Source: Phaeocystidibacter luteus
GTDB taxonomy: Bacteria > Bacteroidota > Bacteroidia > Flavobacteriales > Schleiferiaceae
DNA: 64,000 nucleotides
Direction: 5' to 3'
Assembly: GCF_008933115.1 (NCBI RefSeq)
Contig: NZ_WBVO01000015.1
Location: 1-64,000, forward strand
A model generated the notes under the pieces. The model was not told where the DNA came from. It searched no databases and saw only the letters and a list, made by a program, of their open reading frames with translations. The translations under genes were made by a program, and so were the position numbers. This document shows positions 25,986 through 34,529 of this stretch, piece after piece (positions within the stretch are counted from its first letter, which is position 1; every line of letters begins with the position of its first letter).

Positions 25986-26823
25986 TTTCCAGGCTGCTTT
26001 TTTTGCGCTTTCTACGCGCCGCGATGATTTTTAAAATTGGCGTTTTTGCAGCTTGCCCGACCACCGGCGGGTGAAACACGTAAGTAGATCCCCCGCGCTC
26101 TCCCTCCACCATGCACATCTCATGTTCTCTGCGAGAAACCCCCCGCGAGACCCCCCGAGCCCGGCACGCGCTAAAGCACCGTGCCTATTGCTGGGAATTA
26201 AGGCGCATCAATCAATTCCAGCACGCAGATGGGCACTTCCTTCACCTGTTTTGCGCTTTTTACACGCAGCGATGATTTTTGAAATTGGCGTTTTTGCCTT
26301 TTGCGTTTTTGCAGCTTGCCCGACCACCGGCGGGTGAAACACGTAAGTAGATCCCCCGCGCTCTCCCTCCACCACGCACATCTCATTTTCCCCGCGAGAA
26401 ACCTCCATGCCCGGCACGCGCTAAAGCACCGTGCCTATTGCTGGGAATTACGGCGTATCAATCAATCCCAGCACGCAGATGGGCGTTTCCTACACCCGTT
26501 TTGCGCTTTTTACGCGCAACGATGATTTTAATATTGCGGTTTTGCCTTTTGCGGTTTTGCGTGAACCACCCACGATGATCCACCTCGCACATCTCATTTT
26601 CCCCGCGAGAAACCTCCATGCCCGGCACGCGCTAAAGCACCGTGCCTATTGTTGGGAATTATGGCGTAACAATCAATCCCAGCACGCAGGTGGGCGTTTC
26701 CCACACCCGTTTTGCGCTTTGTACGCGCAGCGATGATTTTTGAAATTGGCGGTTTTGCCTTTTGCGGTTTTGCGTGAACCACCCACGATGATCCACCTCG
26801 CACATCTCATTTTCCCCGCGAGA
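25986..26823. repeat. Tandem 250/211-bp composite repeats
   Basis: Successive near-identical units, best counted by the GCTAAAGC hairpins at 26163-26185, 26413-26435 and 26624-26646 (all with arms GGCACG/CGTGCC). The first interval is 250 bases and the second is 211. The shorter unit lacks the segment with the CGACCACCGGCGGG palindrome and the CACGTAAGTAGATC stretch, and instead has GTGAACCACCCACGATGATCC. Each unit also contains the GATGATTTT block and a CTCATTTTCCCCGCGAG block. The array ends immediately at the stop codon of the receptor gene (26824). Reading frames inside it are repeat translations, not genes. Confidence 0.85.
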
Positions 26824-29235
26824 TCACAGCCGCACCTGAACCCCCACATACCAGCTACGCCCTGGACTAGGTATAATCCCCGGCCCCGGATACCCCGTCG
26901 CCCTACGCGTGAAATACGCCTCGTTCATGAGGTTGTTTACCCCCGTTTCGAATTGCCAGCGACCCGCACTGTACGACAACCCAAAGTCCATGACCATAAA
27001 AGCCGGAATCAAGCCCGTTACCGCCGGTGCGCCACCATCAATATCATTCGCCGCATCCGTGAATTGATCACTCAAGTAGGTAAGCTGTAATCGCCCTCGC
27101 CACGTTTTCCAAGTGCCCTCAATCCCCGTTTTAATGTTAATATGCGGAGCAAACTCCACCTGGTTTCCCTCCACCTGTGGTAGGGCACTTTTTAGGTAGA
27201 CCGAGTTCACAAAAGAGGCGTTCAGGAAGATATTCGAACTGATGCGTTGTTCCGGTCGATACAAGTACGTGTACGAGGTATAACTCTCCAATCCGTAAAT
27301 CAATGCCTGACCAATGTTCGTGCGGTAGCTTACGATTCTGAAGGTAGAGGTGTCAAATTGCGCTACCTCGCCAATTCGGTTGTCATAGTTGAGTAAGAAG
27401 GCCGAAACATCATAGGTCCAACGGTCACCCGAAGTCTGACGAATTCCCAGGTCAATGGAATAACCCCTTTCGTCCTCAATGTTTTCATCAATTCTGAAAC
27501 TCGGATTCACAATGTGGATGTCGGAATACGTTATCGCACGGAAGTTTTGCGTGGCGTTGAAATAGATCTGAGCGCTCTCCGTCAACTGATACTCTACTCC
27601 AACCCCAGCGAGCACAAACGAACGCTCCCTACTCAATCCTCCCGGGAAGGTTTCATTGAAAATGATGTTCCCAGCTAAATCGCGCTGTACTTCGCGGTAG
27701 TAGCCGTCACTCCGACTGTTAATGTATTCAACACGGATACCCGGCGTCACCGTCCAGCGCGTGCCAAAGGTCATGAGCTGCTCTGCAAAGAAAGAGAGGT
27801 TGTCGTTGGGGTAAACGTAGTCCGATTGCAGGTTTTCTTCGCTGTCGATAAAGGTGAAATCGGCATCCGAGCCTGTGCTTCCTAACCCTTGCTGACTATT
27901 GTTTCTGGCGGCATATGCGCGCACGCCGTACAAGGTAGCCCACGGACCGTACGTCGTGTTGAATCGATTTAAGTACCGAACCTCCAATCCCATGTTTTGG
28001 AATTCACCCGTGATGAGCTCACGCTCAACGTTGCCGGGGTCTTCGGTAGTGGGACGATAGTTCCTGAAGCCAAGGGCGTTTCGACTTGCGTAAAGGCCGT
28101 ATAAACGCGCATTTAGTTCATCGTTTCCAATTTTTTGACTGAATCTCAAGGCGAAAATATTCCAGTTGAGTCCAAACCAATTGCGTTCTCGGTTCGACTG
28201 CCGCGGATCTGCCTCGAACATGTTGTCGTCCAAGCCTCCAGGCTGTTTTGCCAGATAGGAGAGGTGCGTGTATTCACCGATGAGTTTTGAATGTTCAGAG
28301 AAGTTGTATTCAATCTGAGCAAATCCGTTGAAACTGTTGTAATCCGAGTTTGGTCGCCAGCCATTTCCTCTTCTGAAATTGCCATAAACGTAGGTTCCAA
28401 CCTTGCCCTTTCTCCAACCCAGGGAAGTGAATTGATTGAATAATCCAAAAGATCCACCCGTTGTTCGATTGAGTACCTCCCAGCCTTCAATTTGCGGAGC
28501 GCCTTTCATTTTGAAATTGATAAGTCCGCCGAATTGAGTTCCATATTGAAGGGATGCCGCCCCTTTGACCACTTCGATACGTTCCACCGCCTCCGCGGGA
28601 GGAGTGTAATAGCTCTCTGGGTATCCGAGGGCATCGGGAGAAATGTCGTATCCATTCTGGCGAACATTAAAGTTTGAGGCGCGATTCGGATTCAAACCCC
28701 TTCCGCCAATGTTGAGCTGAATTCCGCTCTCGTCGCCTTCCCAAACGTTCATCCCCGTCACCTTGGAAAAGATTTCGCGTGCGTTGTTGTTGGCGAGGTT
28801 TAAGGCAGATTCACTCGGACGAATTACTTCGCTCTTTTTGCCGGCATAGATTGCCGTGCCCTCAATAGCTTGAAGTCGAGATCGATTGAACGTGTCTCGG
28901 CGCGCTGTAACGACGACCTCACCAAGATTTCCTGTAGATTCTGATAGTGGAAGGACAATGAGCTCGTCGCTCACTGGAACGGTGGTATCTAGAAACGGAT
29001 AGAAATCGGGTAGAACGATGACGCGAGCGGATGATCCGTAGGAGTCATTCCAGGTGAAAGATACACGACCCCTTGCATCAGAGTAAGCCACCAAGCCGCG
29101 CTTTGGAATCTCCACGCGCGCATCGTGAATGGGGTCGCCGTTTGGACTAACAACCTGGAGGTTCAGGGAAGATTGTCCGGCCGCGGAGAGGCACCAAAGT
29201 CCTAAGGTGAGAATATAGAGTAGCCTACCAGCCAT
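26824..29235 (-). CDS. TonB-dependent receptor, FecA-like (iron operon)
   Basis: An outer-membrane receptor of about 803 residues. The start at 29235 gives a signal peptide (GRLLYILTLGLWCLSAAGQ); it overlaps the upstream HTTM gene by 11 bases (another ATG at 29247 would overlap by 23). A short carboxypeptidase-regulatory-like domain (~20-95) leads to GEVVVTARRD and a plug domain with MNVWEGDESGIQLNIGGRG and VEVVKGAAS-type motifs (here RIEVVKGAASLQYG), followed by the barrel. The plug resembles ferric-citrate (FecA) and related siderophore receptors. It is the last gene of a four-gene set with DUF4856, imelysin-like and HTTM proteins, a grouping seen in Bacteroidetes iron uptake. The ligand is inferred from context. 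Confidence 0.88.
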   Translation of the reverse strand: MAGRLLYILTLGLWCLSAAGQSSLNLQVVSPNGDPIHDARVEIPKRGLVAYSDARGRVSFTWNDSYGSSARVIVLPDFYPFLDTTVPVSDELIVLPLSESTGNLGEVVVTARRDTFNRSRLQAIEGTAIYAGKKSEVIRPSESALNLANNNAREIFSKVTGMNVWEGDESGIQLNIGGRGLNPNRASNFNVRQNGYDISPDALGYPESYYTPPAEAVERIEVVKGAASLQYGTQFGGLINFKMKGAPQIEGWEVLNRTTGGSFGLFNQFTSLGWRKGKVGTYVYGNFRRGNGWRPNSDYNSFNGFAQIEYNFSEHSKLIGEYTHLSYLAKQPGGLDDNMFEADPRQSNRERNWFGLNWNIFALRFSQKIGNDELNARLYGLYASRNALGFRNYRPTTEDPGNVERELITGEFQNMGLEVRYLNRFNTTYGPWATLYGVRAYAARNNSQQGLGSTGSDADFTFIDSEENLQSDYVYPNDNLSFFAEQLMTFGTRWTVTPGIRVEYINSRSDGYYREVQRDLAGNIIFNETFPGGLSRERSFVLAGVGVEYQLTESAQIYFNATQNFRAITYSDIHIVNPSFRIDENIEDERGYSIDLGIRQTSGDRWTYDVSAFLLNYDNRIGEVAQFDTSTFRIVSYRTNIGQALIYGLESYTSYTYLYRPEQRISSNIFLNASFVNSVYLKSALPQVEGNQVEFAPHINIKTGIEGTWKTWRGRLQLTYLSDQFTDAANDIDGGAPAVTGLIPAFMVMDFGLSYSAGRWQFETGVNNLMNEAYFTRRATGYPGPGIIPSPGRSWYVGVQVRL

Positions 29236-30550
29236 GAATTTCGTCATTCCAGGCAGTGATCCACTTCTTGTGTCCCCAGCCATCTTTCACTTGCATCAAA
29301 TCGATGCTCTCATCTACAATCGGCTGCGAAGGTCGTGCATTTAGCGAAACTGCCGAACGAACGTATACCTCTGGATTCTGCATTCCAGCTTCCTCGTAGA
29401 GGGATCCCAGATAGTGCGCGAACTGCAAGAGTAAATCTGGCTGAAAGGCCATTTGTTTCTCCTGCGTTTCATTGAGGTATTCGGAAGGGTCAACCCAGAC
29501 GTATCTTCCGGTAGAGCCCTCTACCACCTTGAATTCAGCGGCACCGGATTTTTCCATCAACATGACTCTCCATGAGAATCTAAAGCCCTGTTCCGTCCAG
29601 AAAAGCTCACCCGGGTACAATTGCGACCGCATTGGGTAGAAGATTTGCCAAGCGAGGAACACGGGGAGAATAAACTTGGCTAGAGCCGGATTCCAAGTGC
29701 GCCATTCGTGCCATTTCCGTGGAGCAGAAGGGAAAACCTTTCCGAGCGCAAGTTGCCATTTGGCATCAAAGAAAACGAGTGTGATGACAATCATCACGTA
29801 TGGGAAGACTCCAATGGCCGGGAAGAAGATGGCGGTGAGTGTATGGAAAATGATAACCGTGATGTAGGCGAAAATTCGCGTCCTTTTCCACCAGAGAAAT
29901 ATCCAAATGGTGGTGTCGTAGAGCATGCCAAACCAAGCGAAGGCATAGGGTAGCCATGGCTCATCAACCAATTCTCCTAAAATTGGCAAATCGTACCGTG
30001 ACGGAAGCCACATTTTTAAAGGTTGTGCTTCGATCAACCAATCGCTATTCATCTTGGCTAGGCCGGCAAAGAAGTAGAGGATGCTGACCAATACTCTGGG
30101 GAGATCTACCGTCCATCGAGGGGCTTCATCTGCCGATTTTGCCCTTCCCAACCAAGCGTCCATACTGCCGTAATGCGCTGCAGGAAGCCAGCACAAAGCA
30201 AAGGCCAGAATGGTCACGAAGTAGTAATGGTTCAGGTAATATGCCACGTCCATCAACTCGATGTAAGTAAAAGTGATGGTGAATGTGATTATTGACAGTC
30301 GATACAGGTATCCAACGCAAACTCCAATCGCCGAAATCATGGCAACAGCCCATAGGAGGTAGGTCCATTCCCCAAGTGGTTGAACCCAATCGAATCCGTA
30401 ATAATGAAAGTGATACTGCGGTTCGATGTAGAGTTCGAACACCCAATTATTCAATAATGAACGAAGGAGTGCAAAGAACATGAGTGCTCCAAATGCAAAG
30501 CGCAAGAAGGCCAGAGGCGCAAGATGCGTGTAGCGTTTGAAGTATCCCAT
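29225..30550 (-). CDS. HTTM (vitamin K-carboxylase-like) membrane protein
   Basis: A 441-residue polytopic inner-membrane protein of the HTTM family, related to the transmembrane part of vitamin K-dependent gamma-carboxylase. About eight hydrophobic segments fill residues 10-300. Typical segments are LRFAFGALMFFALLRSL at the start, then YLLWAVAMISAIGVCVGYLYR, MDVAYYLNHYYFVTIL and PAAHYGSMDAWLG, followed by YFFAGLAKMNSDWL. The C-terminal ~120 residues are a soluble domain. It starts 6 bases after the imelysin-like gene and overlaps the receptor gene. HTTM genes often accompany imelysin and TonB receptor genes, but their biochemical activity in bacteria is not established. Confidence 0.85.
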   Translation of the reverse strand: MGYFKRYTHLAPLAFLRFAFGALMFFALLRSLLNNWVFELYIEPQYHFHYYGFDWVQPLGEWTYLLWAVAMISAIGVCVGYLYRLSIITFTITFTYIELMDVAYYLNHYYFVTILAFALCWLPAAHYGSMDAWLGRAKSADEAPRWTVDLPRVLVSILYFFAGLAKMNSDWLIEAQPLKMWLPSRYDLPILGELVDEPWLPYAFAWFGMLYDTTIWIFLWWKRTRIFAYITVIIFHTLTAIFFPAIGVFPYVMIVITLVFFDAKWQLALGKVFPSAPRKWHEWRTWNPALAKFILPVFLAWQIFYPMRSQLYPGELFWTEQGFRFSWRVMLMEKSGAAEFKVVEGSTGRYVWVDPSEYLNETQEKQMAFQPDLLLQFAHYLGSLYEEAGMQNPEVYVRSAVSLNARPSQPIVDESIDLMQVKDGWGHKKWITAWNDEIHGW

Positions 30551-30556
30551 GGGCGA

Positions 30557-31627
30557 TTAATCGCCGTCTGAATCCACATAACTGATCGTAACATTCAAAG
30601 AAGAAGAAATCTCCGTCTTAATCGTGAAAACCATCACTTGATACGCAGCCCAGACGTCGTTGAGTTGTTGAGGGTTTGTTTGAGCAATGCTGTAAAAATC
30701 GTTATCTAATCCCTCAATGGCAAGTTGGACGTCATCCAATTCGCTTTCTAGCTTTCCAGAGAGCTGAGTTCCATTGCGTTGGTCCATGTAGGTTACGTAG
30801 TCCAATACAGATGCTCCAGCCGTATGGTCGACGTGCGACATGCCTGTCCAAGCGCGACGATATGCCTCAAATGCACGCAATGCCAAAGCTTTGCTATTTA
30901 CTCGAGAATAGAGTCCTTCTACTTTTTCTGGAGCGGGAGTGCCCGTTCTTTGTCCACCCGGAATCCCAAACTTGGCTTCGCGGTTATGCACCTCCAAATA
31001 AGGAAGGAAAGTGTGATTGAAGAGAATTCCGAATGCAGATCCTCTGTCTGTTCCCTGGGCATTCACGAAATCCGAACGATACGTGTTCCAATCTGAAATA
31101 GTGGTTTCAGTTTTTGCTTTCATGCGCGAAAGCACATCCTGAAAGTAGGTTGAAACGGCTGGATTAGTCCAGTCGATTGCGTTGCTGAACAGCAAGTATT
31201 CAAGCCCTGGAAAACCTTGGGCATCGAACTGCGAAATCGCATTCAGGTCGTAAGACCCTTGAAGGTTGGCGAGAATTTGATTCGTATCGGTTGGATAGAT
31301 ATTCATCGCCGTGAGTAGACCCGCATCTTCGGCGGGACCAAAGTTCCACAGGGCTGCATCTTGCCAAGAAAGGTATGCATCTAGCCAAGCAGATTCGAGT
31401 GCGGCCTTGTTGGATGGCGTTGCCGAAGCGACATAGGTATCCAACGCCTGCTGCATTTCATTGAGTTCCACATTCAGGTCGGAATACGAGGGTAGAATGA
31501 GGTTGTCAGTGATATTCTCAATTACTTCTTTTCGGTTGAAGTTGTCTCCAGGTGTAGATGGACCATCTTCACCACATGAGATGAAAAGAAGAGGAAGAAT
31601 AAGTGTGCTAAGCTTGATGATTCGCAT
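30557..31627 (-). CDS. Imelysin-like iron-uptake lipoprotein
   Basis: About 356 residues of the imelysin/peptidase M75 family (IrpA, EfeO relatives), which bind iron in the periplasm. The start at 31627 gives a lipoprotein signal (LILPLLFISC, cysteine at residue 18); a further upstream ATG adds a non-signal extension. Family segments include ALESAWLDAYLSWQ, GPAEDAGLLTAMNIYPTD and, near residue 135, FPGLEYLLFS. In classical members the last is G-x-H-x-x-E; here the His is replaced by Pro, so the canonical HxxE ligand pair is incomplete. Many Bacteroidetes paralogs show this change. It follows the DUF4856 gene by 48 bases and precedes HTTM by 6. Confidence 0.85.
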   Translation of the reverse strand: MRIIKLSTLILPLLFISCGEDGPSTPGDNFNRKEVIENITDNLILPSYSDLNVELNEMQQALDTYVASATPSNKAALESAWLDAYLSWQDAALWNFGPAEDAGLLTAMNIYPTDTNQILANLQGSYDLNAISQFDAQGFPGLEYLLFSNAIDWTNPAVSTYFQDVLSRMKAKTETTISDWNTYRSDFVNAQGTDRGSAFGILFNHTFLPYLEVHNREAKFGIPGGQRTGTPAPEKVEGLYSRVNSKALALRAFEAYRRAWTGMSHVDHTAGASVLDYVTYMDQRNGTQLSGKLESELDDVQLAIEGLDNDFYSIAQTNPQQLNDVWAAYQVMVFTIKTEISSSLNVTISYVDSDGD

Positions 31628-31675
31628 TTCTGTGAACTTTAGTCTCGCCAAAAGTATTGCGGTTATTTCTCTGAA

Positions 31676-32812
31676 TTAATGACTTCCGTCAACTATTGCC
31701 TCAGAAAGATTAAAGGTGTTTCCGATGGCCGTTTTTACAGTTTCGATGCGAGTTTGAATGTCGCCCGACCAGAATCCGTTTCCTTGGATAAGTGTTTCGA
31801 TCCACGCATCGCTTTGAGCAGCGGTAACCTTTTCACTTGCGATGTAGCGAAGAGAATAGATGAAGCCCACTCCTTCAGAAAGTGCGTGGAATGCCACCGC
31901 AGCTTCACCACTGTTCAGCGCAGTTGCGCCTTTGTTAAGGTAACCTAGTGCCTTGAGGTAGGTTGTTTGCTCCATGCCATCGGTAATGGTGGAGATAACC
32001 TCGTCTCTTGAGTCGTAGTCTTTCGCAACAATCGCAGCACGACCTTTGCGGAAGGCGTAATACATGTCAGACGCAAGACCGAAGTTGTTTTCAAGTCCCA
32101 CAATGTAACGACCCCAATATCCTCTCTCTTGAGATACGGATGGGTCAAGGTTCAAGTCTTGTACAAGTGTAAAATACCCATAGGCCTCGTCCCAATGGTG
32201 CTCCATAGAGGTGTACGGGTCGGCATTGGTCGCGTCGTTTTCTACATCCAATTTAGCCGGAGTGAGGTAGTTGTTTACCATTTGATCCATGAAGATGGCA
32301 CCCATCAATCCTTTCTCGATGACTTGCACGTACTCAACTCCGCGCTCATCAACCAAGTATCTTTTCGAGTTGTCTGAGTTTGAGATTACCCCAGCTACAC
32401 CGTCAGCCGCAGTAGCAGGGTTTTCACTTGCAGTAACCGCTGCTTGCATCCATCCTTTGAAGTAGTTGATGGTTGCCCCTTGATCGAATGTGTGCGTTGG
32501 AGATGCAGAGGTTTTAGAAGAAAGCGACTTGCCAGAAGTGTTCAAATCGGCGTCCGCGAATGGGTTGTTCTGGTTCTCGTACATGTCTACCAACATGTCG
32601 TAGTCCAAAGCATTGTCAACACCACCTTTCATAGTTGTGCTGAGCTCGGCCATCATAGCCTGACGATCGATTTGGCCGCCGTAAGCTACGGTCGATTCGT
32701 TGTTACGAGTGAACTCGTAAGTGCTTGGTACGGAGAGTGCTGGCTCGTTTGGTTCTTCAGGTGAGCAGGCAGCCAAACCTGCAATAGCGAGTATAGATAG
32801 CGTGTAGCGCAT
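31676..32812 (-). CDS. DUF4856 lipoprotein, first gene of the iron operon
   Basis: A 378-residue lipoprotein (signal AIAGLAAC, cysteine at residue 16) of the DUF4856 family, distantly imelysin-like helical proteins of the Bacteroidetes envelope. Identifying segments are VPSTYEFTRN, TVAYGGQIDRQAMM, the central YLVDERGVEYVQVIEKGLMGA, and PYTSMEHHWDEAYGYF. A well-matched promoter lies 40-70 bases upstream. The three following genes (imelysin-like, HTTM, TonB receptor) are tightly packed on the same strand, so it probably supplies a metal-handling component to that system. No catalytic function is known for the family. Confidence 0.87.
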   Translation of the reverse strand: MRYTLSILAIAGLAACSPEEPNEPALSVPSTYEFTRNNESTVAYGGQIDRQAMMAELSTTMKGGVDNALDYDMLVDMYENQNNPFADADLNTSGKSLSSKTSASPTHTFDQGATINYFKGWMQAAVTASENPATAADGVAGVISNSDNSKRYLVDERGVEYVQVIEKGLMGAIFMDQMVNNYLTPAKLDVENDATNADPYTSMEHHWDEAYGYFTLVQDLNLDPSVSQERGYWGRYIVGLENNFGLASDMYYAFRKGRAAIVAKDYDSRDEVISTITDGMEQTTYLKALGYLNKGATALNSGEAAVAFHALSEGVGFIYSLRYIASEKVTAAQSDAWIETLIQGNGFWSGDIQTRIETVKTAIGNTFNLSEAIVDGSH

Positions 32813-32849
32813 TAGTTGTAATTTAATTTAGACCAATTCTAAACAGTGG

Positions 32850-32880
32850 CAAAACTAAAGCGCGAATGTGAACCCTGCAA
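32850..32880 (-). promoter_or_regulatory. Promoter of the iron-uptake-type operon
   Basis: On the minus strand TTG (32880-32878), 20 bases, then TAGTTTTG (32857-32850) match the Bacteroidetes promoter consensus exactly. Predicted transcription start is near 32843, about 31 bases before the ATG at 32812. I see no obvious Fur-like palindrome overlapping it. Confidence 0.7.
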
Positions 32881-32977
32881 GGCTTCTAAGTGAACTTTTT
32901 TGAAAGGTGATTATTAACTTGTAGGACACTGACTACAAATAGCTGATATTTAGCTTTGTCTAGCAAGAGAACCACAC

Positions 32978-34186
32978 ATGATTGTACCATCAAGACCACA
33001 GAATGACTTCTCACGCGCGCAAGCTGCGGAGGAGTTTAAACGGATAAGTGAAGAGGAAAAATCGGCATTAGAGGAGATTGTAGACTTGGCGTCGCGCATT
33101 TGTGGAACCAAGATGGCGATGGTAACCTTTGTGACGGAAGAGGTGCAGTATTTACAGGCTGCAAAGAACCTCGACGTTTCTACCACGCCTCGCGATCTTG
33201 CTTTTTGTTCGCATACCATTTTGGGGGACGATCTTTTTCAGGTGAAAGACACTTGGGAAGATGAGCGTTTTCACGATAACCCGTATGTCCGAGATAACCC
33301 GAACATCCGGTTTTATGCGGGAATGCCTCTCGAAACAGTTAACGGAATCAAGCTGGGCGCACTTTGTGTGATAGATTCTGAACCAGGTGGACTTACCGAT
33401 GCTCAATCTGAAGCGCTCCGGATTCTGTCTACCCAAGTCATGAAACGATTAGAGCTCAGCAAAACACAGCGAGAGCTTGAAGAGCAGAACCACCGCCTCA
33501 CCCGTATTAACGCGTTGAGGTCGAAGTTGATCAATGTAATGGCGCACGATATTCGTGGTCCGTTAAGTTCCATCCGAGTTGTTGTAGACATGATGTCGGA
33601 AGGTTCATTCACGCCCGAGGAAATGATTGACTTTGGTGACACTGTGGATGAAGTGATTCAGCAAACGGATGATTTCCTAAACAACATTTTGGAGTGGGGA
33701 AAGGTGATGTCGGTTGATGAAAATGAAGCCGCGACCCAGGTGAACGTCTCAGAGATGATAGAAGACATTGCCGAACTGAGTTCCATACAGGCCAAGCTTA
33801 AGAACTTGACTATCGTTGCCGATGTTGAAAGCGATCTTCATGTGCACATGAGCAAGAACGTATTCATGTTGGCATTGAGAAATCTTCTCGGTAACGCCAT
33901 TAAATTCTCCGAGAATAACGAAATTCGAATTTCCGCAGAACGAACGGAAGACAAGATTCTTACACTGAGGGTGACAGACCATGGTGTGGGAATGACCGAA
34001 GAACGGAAATCTCAGATTCTTGATGGTGAGCTACTCACATCGAAGTCGGGAACACGAGGAGAGAAGGGAACAGGTATAGGACTTTCGTTTGTAGTGGATA
34101 TGTTAGACAAGGTCAATGCAAAGATGGATATCAACATTAATGCAGACGGCGGATGTACTTTTAGTGTTGATTTTCCAATCTCATAA
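32978..34186 (+). CDS. GAF-domain sensor histidine kinase
   Basis: A 402-residue cytoplasmic sensor kinase. A GAF domain covers about residues 25-165 (IVDLASRICGTKMAMVTFV, then FCSHTIL and FYAGMPLETVNGIKLGALCVID), a subtype common in bacterial kinases. A HisKA dimerisation helix follows, with the phospho-acceptor His near 189 (VMAHDIRGPLSS). The HATPase domain has an N box near 303 (NLLGNAIKFS), a G1 box DHGVGMT and a G2 box GTGIGLSF. There is no transmembrane segment, so it senses an internal signal. It has no receiver domain; an Hpt gene follows after 4 bases. A lone TAGCTTTG at 32951-32958 could be its -7 box, but no TTG stands at the right distance. Confidence 0.92.
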   Translation: MIVPSRPQNDFSRAQAAEEFKRISEEEKSALEEIVDLASRICGTKMAMVTFVTEEVQYLQAAKNLDVSTTPRDLAFCSHTILGDDLFQVKDTWEDERFHDNPYVRDNPNIRFYAGMPLETVNGIKLGALCVIDSEPGGLTDAQSEALRILSTQVMKRLELSKTQRELEEQNHRLTRINALRSKLINVMAHDIRGPLSSIRVVVDMMSEGSFTPEEMIDFGDTVDEVIQQTDDFLNNILEWGKVMSVDENEAATQVNVSEMIEDIAELSSIQAKLKNLTIVADVESDLHVHMSKNVFMLALRNLLGNAIKFSENNEIRISAERTEDKILTLRVTDHGVGMTEERKSQILDGELLTSKSGTRGEKGTGIGLSFVVDMLDKVNAKMDININADGGCTFSVDFPIS

Positions 34187-34190
34187 ATAG

Positions 34191-34529
34191 ATGCAATCGG
34201 AAGGAACTTACCATAATCTTGAAACGCTTCGCCTAACTACAGAGGGCGATAAGGATTTCGAGGCCATTCTCATTCAAGCGTTTTGTGAGGAGGCACCAGG
34301 AATGGTTCAAGGAATGAAAGAAGCCTACGAATCAGGGAATTTGCAGGAAATGGGCAGGCATGCGCACAGCTTAAAACCAAACGCCCAGATGTTTGGTATC
34401 GATTCCATTCGCGAAAGCATTCTCGCCGTTGAAACCTTGGGTAAAGAAAATCGAACCACACCAGAGCTTGCGGGCTATATCGACGAGATTGTGCTCGTTC
34501 TAACGCAAGTGGTTAAAGAGCTGGAATGA
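34191..34529 (+). CDS. Histidine phosphotransfer (Hpt) protein
   Basis: A 112-residue all-helical Hpt domain with no extra domains. The phosphorylatable His lies in GRHAHSLKPNAQMFG near residue 62; the usual HxLKG is here HSLKP, with Pro in the Gly position. Flanking helices FEAILIQAFCEEAPGMVQGM and SIRESILAVETLG match the family. It starts 4 bases after the kinase stop and its own stop overlaps the acyltransferase start by 4 bases (ATGA). It should relay phosphate between a receiver and another kinase or regulator; the nearest receiver gene (42747-43145) is far away, so partners are uncertain. Confidence 0.87.
   Translation: MQSEGTYHNLETLRLTTEGDKDFEAILIQAFCEEAPGMVQGMKEAYESGNLQEMGRHAHSLKPNAQMFGIDSIRESILAVETLGKENRTTPELAGYIDEIVLVLTQVVKELE

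Noticed and set aside
26053..26803. Similar-looking short proteins on both strands in the 26 kb repeats (for example chains with 'KKRKTGVGNAHLRAGID')
   Set aside because: Their similarity comes from the DNA repeats themselves. They overlap on both strands and share no domain, so they are not genes.
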